From contig VYZB01000329.1 of assembly GCA_013397455.1 (NCBI GenBank), forward strand, positions 182,620-246,619: a DNA stretch of 64,000 nt, in the 5' to 3' direction. The notes beneath the pieces are model-generated. The model searched no databases, was not told the DNA's origin, and saw only the letters and a list, made by a program, of their open reading frames with translations. The stretch comes from Crotophaga sulcirostris. Taxonomy: Eukaryota > Chordata > Aves > Cuculiformes > Crotophagidae. Below are positions 12,501 through 25,400 of this stretch, piece after piece (within the stretch, counting starts at the first letter, position 1; the number at the start of each line of letters is the position of its first letter). Position numbers and translations under genes: made by a program.

Positions 12501-12892
12501 CCCTTCTCTGTTTAGAAATAGAAGTATCACTCAGAGACTTATCTTCCAAATACCTTCAACGTGGACAATCATTTGTAAAACACACAGAGTTTAGCAAAGA
12601 GATACTTCCCTGTGGATTGTTCATGTACTCCTATTTGGATGGACCAAAATGGACATTCTCAGTGGAATTTTGTACCTTAGATTAGAAGCACATGAACACA
12701 GATTGTTTTCAAGTTCTGTTGGTACATATGAAACCTCTGTTCAAGAGCATACTCTGTTGATGATATCAAAATACTCTAAATTCAAAATATGTTTTCATAG
12801 CCTGTTTTGATCAACTCCTGCCTAATCATGGCAAGACCTGAAATGCATTGCCTTATATCATAATTTTTTCTTAACATTTGCATTCTGGTTTT
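9563..12892. other. AT-rich non-coding stretch
   Basis: No gene recognised. Short frames at 10277-10489 (minus), 10889-11074 (plus) and 11821-12069 (minus) have no supporting features. The part at 11270-11470 is rich in homeodomain-like TAAT/ATTA words and could be regulatory, but that is only a guess. A possible worn SINE B-box lies at about 12489-12503. Confidence 0.5.
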
Positions 12893-13412
12893 AATGACCT
12901 GGAGTACTGTGTCCAGTTCTGGAATCCCCAACTTAAGAAGGATATGGAACTGTTGGAATGGGTACAGAGGAAGGTTATGAAGATGATCAGAGGACTGGAG
13001 CACCTCTGCTATGAGGACAGGCTGAAAGAGTTGGGTTTGTTCAGCGTGGAGAAGAGAAGACTTTGTGGGAATCTCACAGTGGCCTTCCAGTACCTGAATG
13101 GGCCCTATAAGAAAACTGGGGAGGGACTTTTTACAAGGGCTTGTAGTGTTAGGATAGGGGGGAATGGCTTTAAACTGGAAGGGGGAGATTTAGAATAGAC
13201 ATTAGGAAGAAATTCTTCACAATGAGGGTTGTGAGACACTGGCACAGGTTGCCCAGGGAAGCTGTGGGTGCCCCCTCCCTGGACGTGTTCAAGACCAGGT
13301 TGGATGGGGTCTTGAGCAACCTGGTCTGGTGGGAGGTGTCCATGGCAGGGGGGTTGGAATTGGATGATCTTTAAGGTCCCTTCCAACAGAAACTGTTCTG
13401 TGATTCTGTGAT
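12893..13412 (+). mobile_element. CR1 LINE 3' fragment with ORF2 C-terminal remnant
   Basis: Sense-oriented CR1 covering the end of ORF2, the 3' UTR and the tail (TGTGATTCTGTGAT at 13399-13412). The frame beginning at 12878 carries the CR1 ORF2 C-terminal signature in order: EYCVQFWNPQ, KKDMELLEWVQRK, MIRGLEHLCYEDRLKELGLF and then EKRRL. The 3' UTR includes the familiar 'cctggtctggtgggaggtgtcc' block. It is 5'-truncated and has no RT domain. This is one of the less diverged CR1 copies in the window. Confidence 0.96.
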
Positions 13413-14315
13413 TTCCAGCACCTCAGCCCTGATGAGGCACACCAGTATGTTTACTATTTCCCAGCACCATACCACCAGACTTTACAAAGCAGTTAATAGT
13501 TTTCAAAACTTTCTTGATAAGCATGATCTAATGGAAATGTTGTGCTTTCCCCTTTATGTCCCATCTTTCCCTTCAAGAGTAAGCACTGGGCTGTGGAAGA
13601 ACTGGGTTTATTTCCTATTAGGCTACTTGCTACTCAGGAAAGGATGTGTTTTTAGCCTTTCCTCTACATTTTTCTGAAAAAGTGTAGAAGATTCACTGAG
13701 CCAGAGAATGAGAAGGAACATACTTGTAGGACCTGACTCACCAACCTTTACAGGAGAAGTGTGATCAAGTAAGGTTTTCTGAGCTTCTGCCCCTGTCAAA
13801 ATCCCTAGTTTTGTACTTTGTCCGTGTCTGCTCAAGTTAAATATGTGAGCAACCATTGGCACTTGAGAGTTGCCAGTCTGATGTACTCCTCTAACTACTA
13901 ATCTAGACAGTAACAGTAAATAATTTAACCAGCTCTTGCACTACAAACCTTCACATGTCCAGGTAAAGTGGAAGAGCCTTAATCAAGGCTTTTTAGGGGT
14001 TTGCTCTTCATTGCAAAGTGAAATCAGGTACATATCTCAAGATCAGGTGGCATGAAATGGGTCATACCCACTCTGTTTAGAACTGGATCTACTTGTAGCG
14101 GAAGCGTTTTGGAAAGAACAGGATGAACTGGTCTAAAAGACAGTCAGGGAGTGTACTAAACAGTGTCAATGAAAAAATATTTAGCACTTTAACTCTTTTT
14201 TATGCCCCTTTTGATCTAGTAACATCTGTATACTCAAGGATTTCCCTGAAATTTTCATGCTCCTACTTCCGAGCTTTTAATTCTTCTGAAGCCCAAGTCT
14301 CTCTGAATTAAATTA
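13413..14315. other. non-coding spacer between two opposed CR1 copies
   Basis: No gene or repeat recognised. The short frames here (13408-13677 plus, 13623-13862 minus, 14123-14311 plus) have no identifiable domain. Confidence 0.6.
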
Positions 14316-14510
14316 GAATCATAGAATCATAGAATAATTTGGGTTGGACAGGACTTTAAAGGTCATTCAGTACCAAACCCCTTCCCATGGATGGAGACAC
14401 CTTCCATTAGATCAAGTTTCTCAAAGACTCATCCAACTTGGTCTTGAACACCTCCAGGGGTGGAGTTTCCATGGCTTCTCTGGGCAACCTGTTTCACTGC
14501 CTCACCTGGA
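14316..14510 (-). mobile_element. CR1 LINE 3'-end fragment
   Basis: The plus strand starts with GAATCATAGAATCATAGAAT, a well-kept inverted CR1 tail. It runs through GGTTGGACAGGACTTTAAAG, the 'ccatggatggagacaccttcca' region and the 'cttggtcttgaacacctccaggg' and 'ctgggcaacctgtttcactgcctcac' blocks, then stops matching. About 195 bases remain. It lies opposite in orientation to the CR1 ending at 13412. Confidence 0.96.
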
Positions 14511-16699
14511 TTAATAATTCTAAATTTAAGGGAGAAATTCAGTTGCTGAAACAGAGACAGTTAGTGCAGTTTGAGACATGTTAGGCTCCGACAGCTACCA
14601 CCTGGGATTTAAAAGATTCACGTACTCCTGGAGTGACAGTTTGACTCCAGTAGGTCAAACTAGTAGGATAGGCTACACATCTTGTATGGATATCTCAATG
14701 GATCTGCAATATCCAGTTTCAACAACCTGAATCACTCCTTGGCTATACTTGTATAAAGAGTGCAATTTCATTTCCTTCCAACAGCTAAATTTTGGAGAGC
14801 TGCAATGGAGGTGTTTACATGTGAGCTCCACATTTAGTCAGTGGTGATCCAGACATAGAGTCAGTTTCCTATGCATAGGCATACGGTGGCATTTGCAGTG
14901 TTTTTTTGTTTTTTTTTTGACCTTCAACTACCATTCCAGAAAATGTGAATCTTCCAGAAGTTCTCTGTCATATCTGCCAGCCCCATGTGGGTATTTCAGG
15001 TACAGTCAGGCAGTCAAGATGCTGACTGATGCGTACTTTAAACAAATTAATTGAGCAAATGATTCGCAGTCAATATATGAAATGGAATCTACAGAACTGT
15101 CATGTTCCTGTTGAAGAGCTACACTGTGTCTTACATACTGCATTAACTGCATTGATGACTGTCTTAGTTCATTTGCTTGAACACGGGCATCTTAGACACC
15201 CAGATCAGAAAAATCTTTACCATAGAATCCGTGGGGATCACAAGAGACCACTAATGGAGAGAAAAGAGGATTACTACATATGGCACACCTTATCACAATG
15301 ATTCCTAAAATAGATTGAGTTGCATGCTAAAAGATTCAATTTCTCAGTAGACTGTAGAAACAGTCTAAGGTGACTAAAGTATTCAAAACATCTTCAGTGA
15401 ATGTATCTAAAGACTGGGATCTTTAGAACTCCATTGTGAATTAAATTATTTCATACTATTTGAGATACAGCAGATTGTCTAAGACATCTGCAAGGGGCTG
15501 GTAGACATAGCATAAAATTTACAAAAGTCCAACATCATTCTGTCAGGGATTTTACTGAAGGTCAACTAATATCCTGCATCTTCTCAAATGACAATGCAAA
15601 TCTATGTCTAACTACTGAATTAAGCCTTCTAAGCAAAACCAATGTCCTTTCATGTCCTGCTGAGAACTAGCAGGAGCATAGGTTTAAGTTTAGTTTGACT
15701 AGATATGTTCGTGCCACCGATAATACTGATTTAACAAAGCAAAGCTTTATTCTGACCATCATGTCTGCAACTGGTTTATAAGAACAGAAAATGTGCTGAA
15801 TCTGAAAGTAGTGCTAAGGCTTCCAAAAAGCAGAGTCTTAATTGAACTGATAATCATTCTTTACCTTATCAATTCACTGATTTGATGTAAAAAACAAGTC
15901 TAAAGAAATTGACAGTTTCGAGTTTAAAACATGAAAAATCCATGTCTTTTAAAAATGAGCTCTGTGAAGGGATTTTTAAGAACAGAAATTTTCCTATATA
16001 CACTTGAAAAAATGAACTGTTCAAATATTCTTCAAAACTTGGCCTCATGTTAAGTCTCTGAGATTCACAAAATAACCAGTTTTAAACATTATAAAAATAA
16101 TTTTTATCCCTGAAAGAACTTCCTATATAAATAATTGCCAAATAAAAATGATTACAAAATTTGGAAATCCATGTTGGAATGGAAACTGGTTTAACTCATG
16201 ATGTCCTCTGACAATAAAATAGCCTACAATATTTCAACTATCTTTCAAAGGTTTTACATGTTGCTGAATGCATTTTGAAAACTTCTGCTGTAAAGACTTT
16301 ATTGGCATCACAATACTCAGTATAAATCTGTAAAGATGAATCTGTTCAAACTTTATGGAGCAACAGTGGAAATCTTTGAAGAACTCTGGACACTTAAATA
16401 GAAATTGGGGGTGGAGGAGGAGAAGACAATAGGATTCACGAAGCTCTTGGGGTTGCTTTCCAGTAGAGCATTGGAAAGATCGTTTTATTCAGTTAACATA
16501 CCACAAATGAAATGAATGGATAATACAGTACAGCTCCGCACAAAGTTGAAAAGGGCATTCTCAAGGAACTGCAGTCCCATCAGTATGGTATTTAATACAG
16601 AGTACAGTAAAGGACATGTTATAAAAGTAAATACATAGTGCTAAACTAACAGAGATAACAGAAATGATTTAGAAAGAAAAGGTCTTGGCTAACATGATG
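14511..16699. other. non-coding stretch, nothing identified
   Basis: A T run lies at about 14905-14920. A 90-codon plus-strand frame at 15029-15301 shows no family signature. No repeats recognised. Confidence 0.55.
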
Positions 16700-17000
16700 C
16701 TTCAGGAGGCTGCAGACAAAGTTGATAAAACACAGTGTAATTTATTTGGATCTTCAGAACATTTTGACAAAGTTCCATACTACTGGTCTCTGTTTAAGCT
16801 AAAAGTTGCCAGGATCTAGGGAAGTACATGGGAGTGGATAAAACACTGATGGAAAAACAGAAAACAGAGAAGCTATGTTAGATTGTGGAAAACTAGATTT
16901 ACTGGGGCCCGACAGGGGTCAAAATTTAGGCCTCTACTGTTCATGATCTATAAAAATGATATAGGCTAGTAAAATACGCTGACAGCACAATGTGGAAAGA
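16700..17000 (+). mobile_element. CR1 LINE fragment, reverse transcriptase core, decayed
   Basis: Sense-oriented piece from the middle of CR1 ORF2. Motif A survives as Tyr-Leu-Asp (16743-16751), but a small indel disrupts the following SKAFD. Motif B reads Thr-Gly-Ala-Arg-Gln-Gly-Ser...Pro-Leu-Leu-Phe (16901-16942), where CR1 normally has SGVPQGS...PLLF. Motif C reads Tyr-Ala-Asp-Ser (16975-16986) instead of Phe-Ala-Asp-Asp, so one catalytic aspartate is lost. The 3' end of the element is missing, so this is an internal fragment and not a standard 5' truncation. It is dead. Confidence 0.82.
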
Positions 17001-18879
17001 GCCGTGAACCTAAAACGTAAACCTAGAAAAATTCAAAAGTGTTTTTTGCTTAGCTTGCTTGTTTTCATTGCTCAAAAAACACTAATAATCTCCTTTGAGC
17101 TAGCTCGTCAACACAAATGCATTTTGAGAATGCCTAAGCTATAAGGTAAATAAAGACAGGCCAGAAGAAAAAAAAAAAAGGTCTTTTGGCTCATATGCAA
17201 ATACTACATTAGCGTGCCTGAAAGTCCTGCATTGCTTGGGGCAGTGCCAAAAATCAAAGATATAACCCCAGGTATGACATGAGTGAATTCCCTAGTTTTA
17301 TGTCCTTGTTTTTAAAGAGTTCATGACTCAGTGGTGTTAACACAGGGGTGGCAAACAGAGCTCTGAAATTGCAGAGATAACCTCAACGGGAAGAAGAAAA
17401 TTCAAAACTGTACTATTGGTTCATCAAGATTCTTTCAGAATCCCTTAAAAAAACTAAGACTTACTCTAACATAAAGTTTAATTTGGGTGGTAGACTATTA
17501 ACAACACTAGTTTTGCAAAAAATAAGTTCATTTTACTACTTGTCAGGCAAGGCAGTAGGACTAGGTAGACTCACGTGCAATTGGTGACACAGATTTCTCT
17601 GTCCTCATAGGCAACAGAAATAAGTTTTGTGAAATTGCAATGCCAATGTTTTCTTTTTCCAACCTATAAATTGTTTAGATTTATGCAACTTTGGAGCAGA
17701 GATCATGTCTACTGGAACACATATTTTTGTTTAAGTTAGTGGATATCCCTAGATTTGTAGATCTTTAAAGTTTGCTTCAGAATTCTGTTTCTTCTCATTG
17801 ATAAATGAACGTTCTTTAAAGAAAAGACTTTGAAACTACTGGCATTGGTGTTTTCTGCATTTTCCTAGATATAATACTGTCTACTATCAAAATGGGAATC
17901 CATCAAACAAGTAGATTGGAAATTGGAACATAGTCTTTTTTTCATCTTTTTCCCAAAGCAACTGTTTTCCTAACAATAGCAATTGCTGAAAACAGTTTTC
18001 AATACTGGAGCACTATCTATAGTGGTTTTTTTCACAAACTTTAACTCTTTGTGGGGCTTTCTAGACATGCTGCAGTCACGTAAGTGTTCCCATTGAATAC
18101 AACAGTGTATGCCATCCAGGAAGACAACCTATATGTGAAAATGGGAATGTGGGTCAATGATTAAACACTTTAGAACTAAAGTATTTAAAATCACAACCAA
18201 AATATGCTAGGCTTGTTTCTGATTAAATGTTTTCATAGGAAAAACATATTTTATGACCAACATTATATCTAATAACCCAATCATCTGAGGAATCTCACCA
18301 AAGATTTAATGTTTCTAAGCAGGCAACAGAGAGCAGTATTTTCCATACTCAGCCTACGAAATCTAACTCCAACCAAAAGTAAATGCAATCTCCCTGGGCT
18401 AATGTGCTGAAGTTCAGAAAAATAGTATGTGACAATATACAAATAAAAACATGAAAATAAATCTTACTACCACATTTGATAAGACAGAAGACAGATCCAT
18501 TGCTAGCAGACTTACTGTCATACGTGACGCCTACTCTTCAGACCTGCATAGCTTGTGTCTACATAGCTAAACTCTTGTTTCCCCACCTCACAAATGCAGT
18601 GGCCTCATCTGTGCCACCTTCTGGATACGGTCTTTAACCCACATTGTCTCCTAGTCTCTAGTGTCTGGGAAAGTACTAGTTGGCACATGCCAAAACCATG
18701 CCAAGGAGCATACTAAGGGTTTTGTCAATATAGGTTATGGTATATCAATGCTTAACCCAGTATCACATCCCTTCTTAATTTACTTGTACAGAGACAACTC
18801 ACTGTAAAAAAATTTTCCCTTCTAGTGATGGTCAGTAGTATCTTGATTAAGCAGTACCAAGACAATGGAAATATCTGTG
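17001..18879. other. AT-rich non-coding stretch, nothing identified
   Basis: Only a short A run (about 17168-17180) stands out. No gene or repeat family recognised. Confidence 0.6.
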
Positions 18880-19100
18880 AGTAAGTTTAGGCTGGATATT
18901 AGAAAAAAGTTCTTCACTAAAAGGGTGATTAGGCACTGGAACAGGCTGACCAGGGAGGTGGTTGAGTCATCGTTCTTGGAGATGTTTAAATATGGGTAGA
19001 TGAGTTTCTGGGGGATATGGTTTAGCAAACAACAGGTACGGTTGGACTCAATGATCTCAAAGGTCTTTTCCAACTGGATGATTTTATGATTCTATGATTC
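18880..19100 (+). mobile_element. CR1 LINE 3'-end fragment
   Basis: Starts at GTTTAGGCTGGATATTAGAA and passes through 'ttcttcactaaaagggtgatt', 'gcactggaacaggctg' and 'gttggactcaatgatctcaaagg'. It ends in the tail ATTTTATGATTCTATGATTC. The 'ctcaatgatctcaaaggtc' 3' UTR differs from the 'ctttaaggtcccttccaac' type at 13412, so it belongs to a different CR1 subfamily. It is strongly 5'-truncated. Confidence 0.95.
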
Positions 19101-21810
19101 GATCAGCAAGGAAAAGACTAGTGTTTTGCTAATAGTAAGTAGAAATCCAGAGAAGCGGTTCTACACAAATGTGGTATTAAAATACACTCTTTAAACATCA
19201 TTTCAGCATAAGAAATACTAATTCCTTCAGCCCAGCTATGATTCTCTCTGAAATACCGTGCTGAAGTGATGTGTATAATATTTTCAAATGAGAAGCATAC
19301 ATTTTAGATTGTGAAATACCACAACAAAGAGCTAACTAATAATATTTTTACTGGGTATGGAGAACTGAAAAAGATTCAGACCGTGATTAACAGAGCCAGA
19401 TCCAGAAAGAGAAACAAATAAGGTTCTAATTAAATTTTAAAGACTGAATATTATCTTGTAAAAGCATGTGATGAAGGAGAAACAACACAAACAGAAAAGA
19501 CAGCAACCATTTCAGGTATCATAGATGCCAAATCTTTCAAAGTCTAGAATAAGTCCAAAATAAATCTATTTTAATAGATTTTTTAATTCCTGATATGCCT
19601 GGCAATATTTTGGGGTAAGAGAGGTACACTCTGATGTGAACTGAACATAGATGAAAGAAGGAGAGTTGAATTACAGGAGTAACATGGCATTGTTTGGATG
19701 AATAAAAAGCTGTTATCAGTGGAACGGATGGCTAGCTTGATTTATGAGCTTTATAATGCCAGATAGTTTTCTCCACTTTTTATTTGGCATGACAACCTAA
19801 ACCAATACTTCCAAATTTTTCTGCTACAATCCAGGAACCCTAGTTTTTTAATTCAACAGACCAACACAAAGTCAAGAACTCTGGGCTGAGAACTGCTAAC
19901 TTAACAGACCCTCAGGAAAGCCTGGTGTAATTAAATGAACGATTTAACTAGAACCTCTGGAACAACTAGAACAACAAAGTAGAAAAAGAAATATAAAAAA
20001 AGATAAATTTCCAGGCATGGAACGCCTAATTCTTACCTGAAGCTGAGGTTTTAGATCTTAAACCTATTGTGGGACCAGTGTGCCAAAGAGTTTGTGTGGT
20101 TTTACAGCTATATCGGTTGGCTTAAGGAAGGATCATCTATAAATTTTACCTTATTTATATCTCATCTTGCATTTTACTGATATTAATTTGTCCCAACCCA
20201 TTTAAGTCTATTTGTTATCACTGTCTATCACTGGCAATGATGCCTAGCAAAGATGGGATGCTTGCAAAAGGAATCCAGATGTATATGTGTAGGATCTTCC
20301 TCTCTTGCCATATTTCTTCTCCATTACTTTGATAATCCTATTAATTAATTGATATTAAGCTCAGTATGTCACAAAACTTTGCTCTGGCAGGAATGACATA
20401 ATGTATGTTATAATACAGGGTTTGAATCTTTAAGGGACTGGATGGGGTCAATGATACTCAGATTCTCACAGGCTGAAGTCCTATGTTTGAACTAATCTTT
20501 TTCCTGTTTCATGCTACAGGATTTGCAATTTGCTTTTGATATATTAAGAATGCAGAAGGAAACCTGGATAACTGTTAAAAGGAGAAAACAAAGAATGGAA
20601 TAACCTTACTCTCAAGCAAAGATTGAGTTACACAAAAGCCTTCTGCCAAATCAAAGCAGCTTGTCAAGCCTACTTCTCTGCATCCTTGCTTTTGGGCTCC
20701 TCTCCTCATGCTAAACAATATTTCTTTTTCCTTGGCATGAAATAGCTCTGTATTCCAATGTCACTACTTCTGTTACACACGAGAATTGGTTCTATTGGTG
20801 GGACCCTTCCCAAAATGAACACTTTTTGCCACAGTTTTGATGATGATAATATAATATAACAAACTTATCTGTTTAACTTTGAGGTAGATGGACCAGAAAA
20901 TCTTGAATCTTCAACGAATGATCAGTTATTAGTTCAGAACAGCATAGGCGGTAAGTCCCTTTCTCTCATCAGTGAAAATGAAATTATACCAACTTGGAGC
21001 AAGAATTTGGAAAACACTTGTTCACCAAGCTGAAAACTTCACTCTGATGCTTGAATTACTCCTTTCCCCCAATTTGTATGTGATTCTTTCATCTTAATAA
21101 CAATAACAGTCAGAAAAATAGAATTGTACATTTTCTTTGAAAATATTTTCCAGTATTTGAAACAAAAATGCTAGTTATATGAAGTCTAAGATCATAAAGA
21201 AATAAATACTAATGACTAATATTTTAAAACTGAACTTTATTCAATTATGTCTGTATAAAACCTGAATAATAGAATGTTTTTCTTCTTCCTCCACTTGTCT
21301 TTAATCTGAGCAGAGAACTTTCTCCGGTGAGATCTACCTCTGCCTTTATGCATTAAACAGAAGTCATAAGTATAGACTTTAGACTTAAGCAAATAATCTG
21401 TGTACACAATTAGAAGACAAGTACTTACATAAAGATAAAAATGAAGCACTATTTCCTTGTCTTTAAAAAAATCTTACAGTGCCACACCCCTTCCGCCCAT
21501 TAAAAACTGGCATTTAGTACACTTAACTGACATTCTTATGAGAAATTTCTCATAGCTCTTTCAGTCCATAGGTAAAAACTAATATAAACTGAGAATCCAG
21601 TCCTGGGACAGCTGGACTGTCTTTTCAAGTCTACAATTAGGCCATGAAAAAAGGATAAAAAAAGCAGTCCCTTTTCCCAGCAGCGAAAACTCTTAGGTTG
21701 TCTGTTGAGACTAGTCTCAGTCTCATGGCACTGGAGATGGTTGTATTTACCTTGTATTTAGCAGACATACTGAGGCCAACCTGGTTTTAGGCATTGTCAC
21801 AATAGAGATA
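19101..21810. other. AT-rich non-coding stretch, nothing identified
   Basis: No repeat or gene signature. A minus-strand frame at 21237-21449 starts with a hydrophobic stretch but is short, and nothing else supports it. Confidence 0.55.
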
Positions 21811-22430
21811 ATCACAGAATCACAGAATGGTTGGAGGTGGAAGGGACCCCTGGAGATCATCTAGTCCAACTTCCCAGCTAAAGCAGCTTCACCTAAAGCA
21901 GGTTGTACAGGAAAACGTCCAGGTGGGAAGAAGATTACACAACATCTAGGCAGTTGTTCCAGTACTTTGTCATCCTCACAGTAAAGAAGGGTTTCCCCTT
22001 GTTCAGGTGGAACTTCTTGTACTCCACTTTGTGCCCATTGACTCTTGTCCTGTCTCTGGGCATCACTGAAAAGAGTCTGGACCCTTCTCCTTGACACCTG
22101 TCCTTTTGATATTTATAAGCATCGATAAGATCCCCTCTCAGTCTTCTCTTCTCTAGGCTAAATAGACCCAGGTCTTGTAGCCTTTCCTCATAAAAGAGAA
22201 GCCTCCAGTCCCCTAATCATCCTTGTGGCCCTCCACTGGACTCTCTCCAGTAGTTACTTTTTTGAGCTGGGGAACCCAGAACTGGACACAGGACTCCAGT
22301 TAGGGTCTCACTAGGGCAGAGTACAGGGGGAGGATAACCTCTCTCCATCTGCTGATTACACTCTCTTGGTGCACCTCAGGATACCATTGGCCTTCTTGGC
22401 CATTGGGGTACATTACTGGTTCATGGTTGC
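21811..22430 (-). mobile_element. CR1 LINE 3' fragment, about 0.62 kb, relatively young
   Basis: The plus strand starts with ATCACAGAATCACAGAATGG and 'gaagggacccctggagatc'. It continues through the 'ttccccttgttcaggtggaactt', 'agatcccctctcagtcttctcttctc' and 'tcatccttgtggccctccactggactctctcc' blocks to GGCCTTCTTGGCCATTGGGG near the right end. The first part is CR1 3' UTR and the rest encodes the antisense of the ORF2 C-terminus. Divergence is low for this window. Short open frames inside it (21861-22097, 21903-22094) are shadows of the element. Confidence 0.97.
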
Positions 22431-25400
22431 TAGTGACTCAAAGATTAAAATAATATCTTAGAAAGGTATTGTGCTGTTCACTTTGGGAATCTAACTGGAG
22501 TTCAATAACCAAAATTTATGAGTGTAAATACAGTGTCTGGTCACCAGAGAAAGTAGGTTATCTCCCAGCAGACTTCACAATAACTTAGGTGGTTGAAGTT
22601 AAGGTAGAGTGAATATGGTCTCTTAAAGCAAAACACAGTCCTTTATGTAACATTTAAGATCTTCAGTCCTTTCTAAAGAAGAGTAAAACAGAAATATGAG
22701 CTGCTCAAGGATTTGTTTATTTATTTGAGTCTGACAAATGATTTTTCAAATTCAAGTATTTCTTAACCTGTGATACTTGATACTCGAGCCTGGTTATCTT
22801 ACTGCGTAGCAGAAATCAAGGTCTTCCCTTTCTAAGAAAAACACCTGTATGATCCTACTACTACAGTAGCCAAGATGATGCTGATATTCATAAGTTATTA
22901 CCTATAATTTGTGCTTACTTGAGCATACAAATTTGCAGGGAATATTTAGATTTAAAGTGATTTAAATGTCCCAACATTTTTCATTTTACAGTTATACGGA
23001 CCAATGGAATATTCAGCTCCAAATATCTTTCTTTGTTCTGTAATTCTCCGAATCACTAAAATATCTTCAAATATCTGTGGATAATATGAAACAGCTCTAC
23101 CTAAGTAAAATTTTCCCTCAAGGTTGCCCATCTTTGAGGTACTGAATATTTCTCACATCTTTCGTGACCATACAAAATCAACTGAAATTCTTGTGTGTCA
23201 GTTCAGAGTCAGTTCAGAGATACAGAACTGAACAGGTAATAGCTGTTTATTACTCCGCTGGTCTTGACTTGTAAAGTGGCAGAAAAATGTACTGTTTAAG
23301 GTGATATTTACTTGAAAACTATTGCAGATTCTATTAGCAGTATATAAAGAATGCAATTAACAACACTAAATTCTTGTAACAATTCATTGCATTTAAGTAA
23401 TTGAAAACAAATGTCCTCAATTTGTGCTCCTTTGGCAAGATTATAGTAGTTTGATTATCTTACTACCATTAACTAAAAAGAAAATACATGCTAGCATTGA
23501 AGGAGGGCTAACAGTTGCCGAGATCTCTTAGTTTCTATTTCCAGCTTAAAAACCAAGCTTGTTGTTTGGTCTTGGCTTTGCAATATAAGCTGATGGGTAG
23601 ATTTTGTACCGTATGCTGTAAATATTTCTGTTGAAGATAAAGTACTGTGAATGTCTGCAGAAGCACCATGTGTTCAGCCTCTCAGAAAGTATTCTGGAAT
23701 CTGTATGTGAATACTTCACTCTTGTCCAATTACATTGCAATCAGTGTCTTATTTCTTCTGAATTGACGTATATTATTTATCATCTATTTAAGATTCTTAA
23801 ATATCCTCATAAGGTCAAATTCATTAATTGTTGATCAGATGACTTTTTTTTTTTTTCCACATTTCTGAAACTCATGTTATAACCATTCGGTCTGCTAACA
23901 TCTGTGATGTAGGCAATGGACCCCAAGAAAGAAGCATGAAGATTATTCTTCTCCCTAGTAAGCATATACCATCCAGTAATTATTGTTATAAAGGGTTTGC
24001 ATTTGTCAAAACTTGAAGCCCAGAACACATTCAGGCATTCAGGACCCTTTCCAACTTGCCTCCTCTGCTCTTATGGTCAGCCTGGACTGCACATCCTGTG
24101 CACCATTGCAGCATGTAATACCAAACATATCCAGTTTTAGAAAGGTCACTGAGCTGTCATACAACTCCACAGCAACAGAAGATTAAGCAGGAATGGTTGG
24201 ACTGTGCATAATGTAAGGAATCAGCCATTCTGAAAATAAGCATGACTTATAGTGAGCCTAGAAGTGCAGATAGACTTGAGGTTTTCTCTTCACTATGTTG
24301 GCTGGCTTACATCAGAGATTTCTTTGATAGTACTCCAATGTGTGCAGCCAGTGAAATTTACCTCAAGCTGCCTTTGAAGGTTTCTTCCTACTTGGATCAA
24401 GATGTCAAAATGTCCTCAGTTCCTTTGAATCAGCTCCTGATTTAAGCAACGCTTGGCGAATGTCCAGAATGAGATTAACTCCTGCTTCTTTTTTTGGCTG
24501 TATTTTGCCCTGTGAGTTACCGGTACCTGGGCGACTCTCTGTACTTTTACACAGCAAGTTGCAACCATATCAAGCAGTGAAAGCAGCAGGAAGTCAGTTT
24601 TGTGGACAACTGGATTTTACTGGATTCTATAAGTACTGAGATGCAAATCTAGAAATTAATTTCAATTTTTTTAGCTTAATCAAAGTTCATATTATGCCCA
24701 CAGTTTAGAGAAAATTCCAGATATGAAATGAGTCAAATATGTCTTTTTGACCTGTCCTGTCAAGACATTTTCCTTGTGACAGCCTACCTAATTGTCTTAT
24801 ACATCCTTGGTCTCTGCTTTAGAAGACTCTCTTTCTTTTCTTCCTGAAGCCTTATCAGGTGAGTGAAGCTAAATCCTGAGCCCAACTCTGTCGCAGAACT
24901 ACTTCTTCTCACATGGCAAGCACAGAATATAATACAAAAGTGACCTCCTGGATCAGCAGGCTATCATTAGCCATGGTGTCATACAGCTCTATTAAGCTTA
25001 TCAAATTGTGTTTTGAAAATAAGTGAACCTGGACTCTTTCTGAACATAATGCATCATGAAGGGAGAGAAGAGTGGTTTAATTAGCCCTTTAGGTCACTAC
25101 AGTTTTGAATATCTTCCCGTCTGGTCAAATCTTATAGGACTGACGAAACCCCTAAATTTAGAGGAAAGATTGAAAGAAAAACATGGTTTTTCAAAACCTG
25201 AGGACTACTCACTAAGGGGGTCTCTCTTTCTTCCACTGACCCAGCACTGCATTACAACGCCACAATATACTACTGTAAATGTTGTTTTCCAGATGAGACA
25301 CAAAATCAGGTTTTTACCAGCTATGGTCATTAACACAGTCTTGCCACTGCTTGAAGATAATTCCAATTTGGAGAGTTGCATTCCTTTTTCGTATGGGGTA

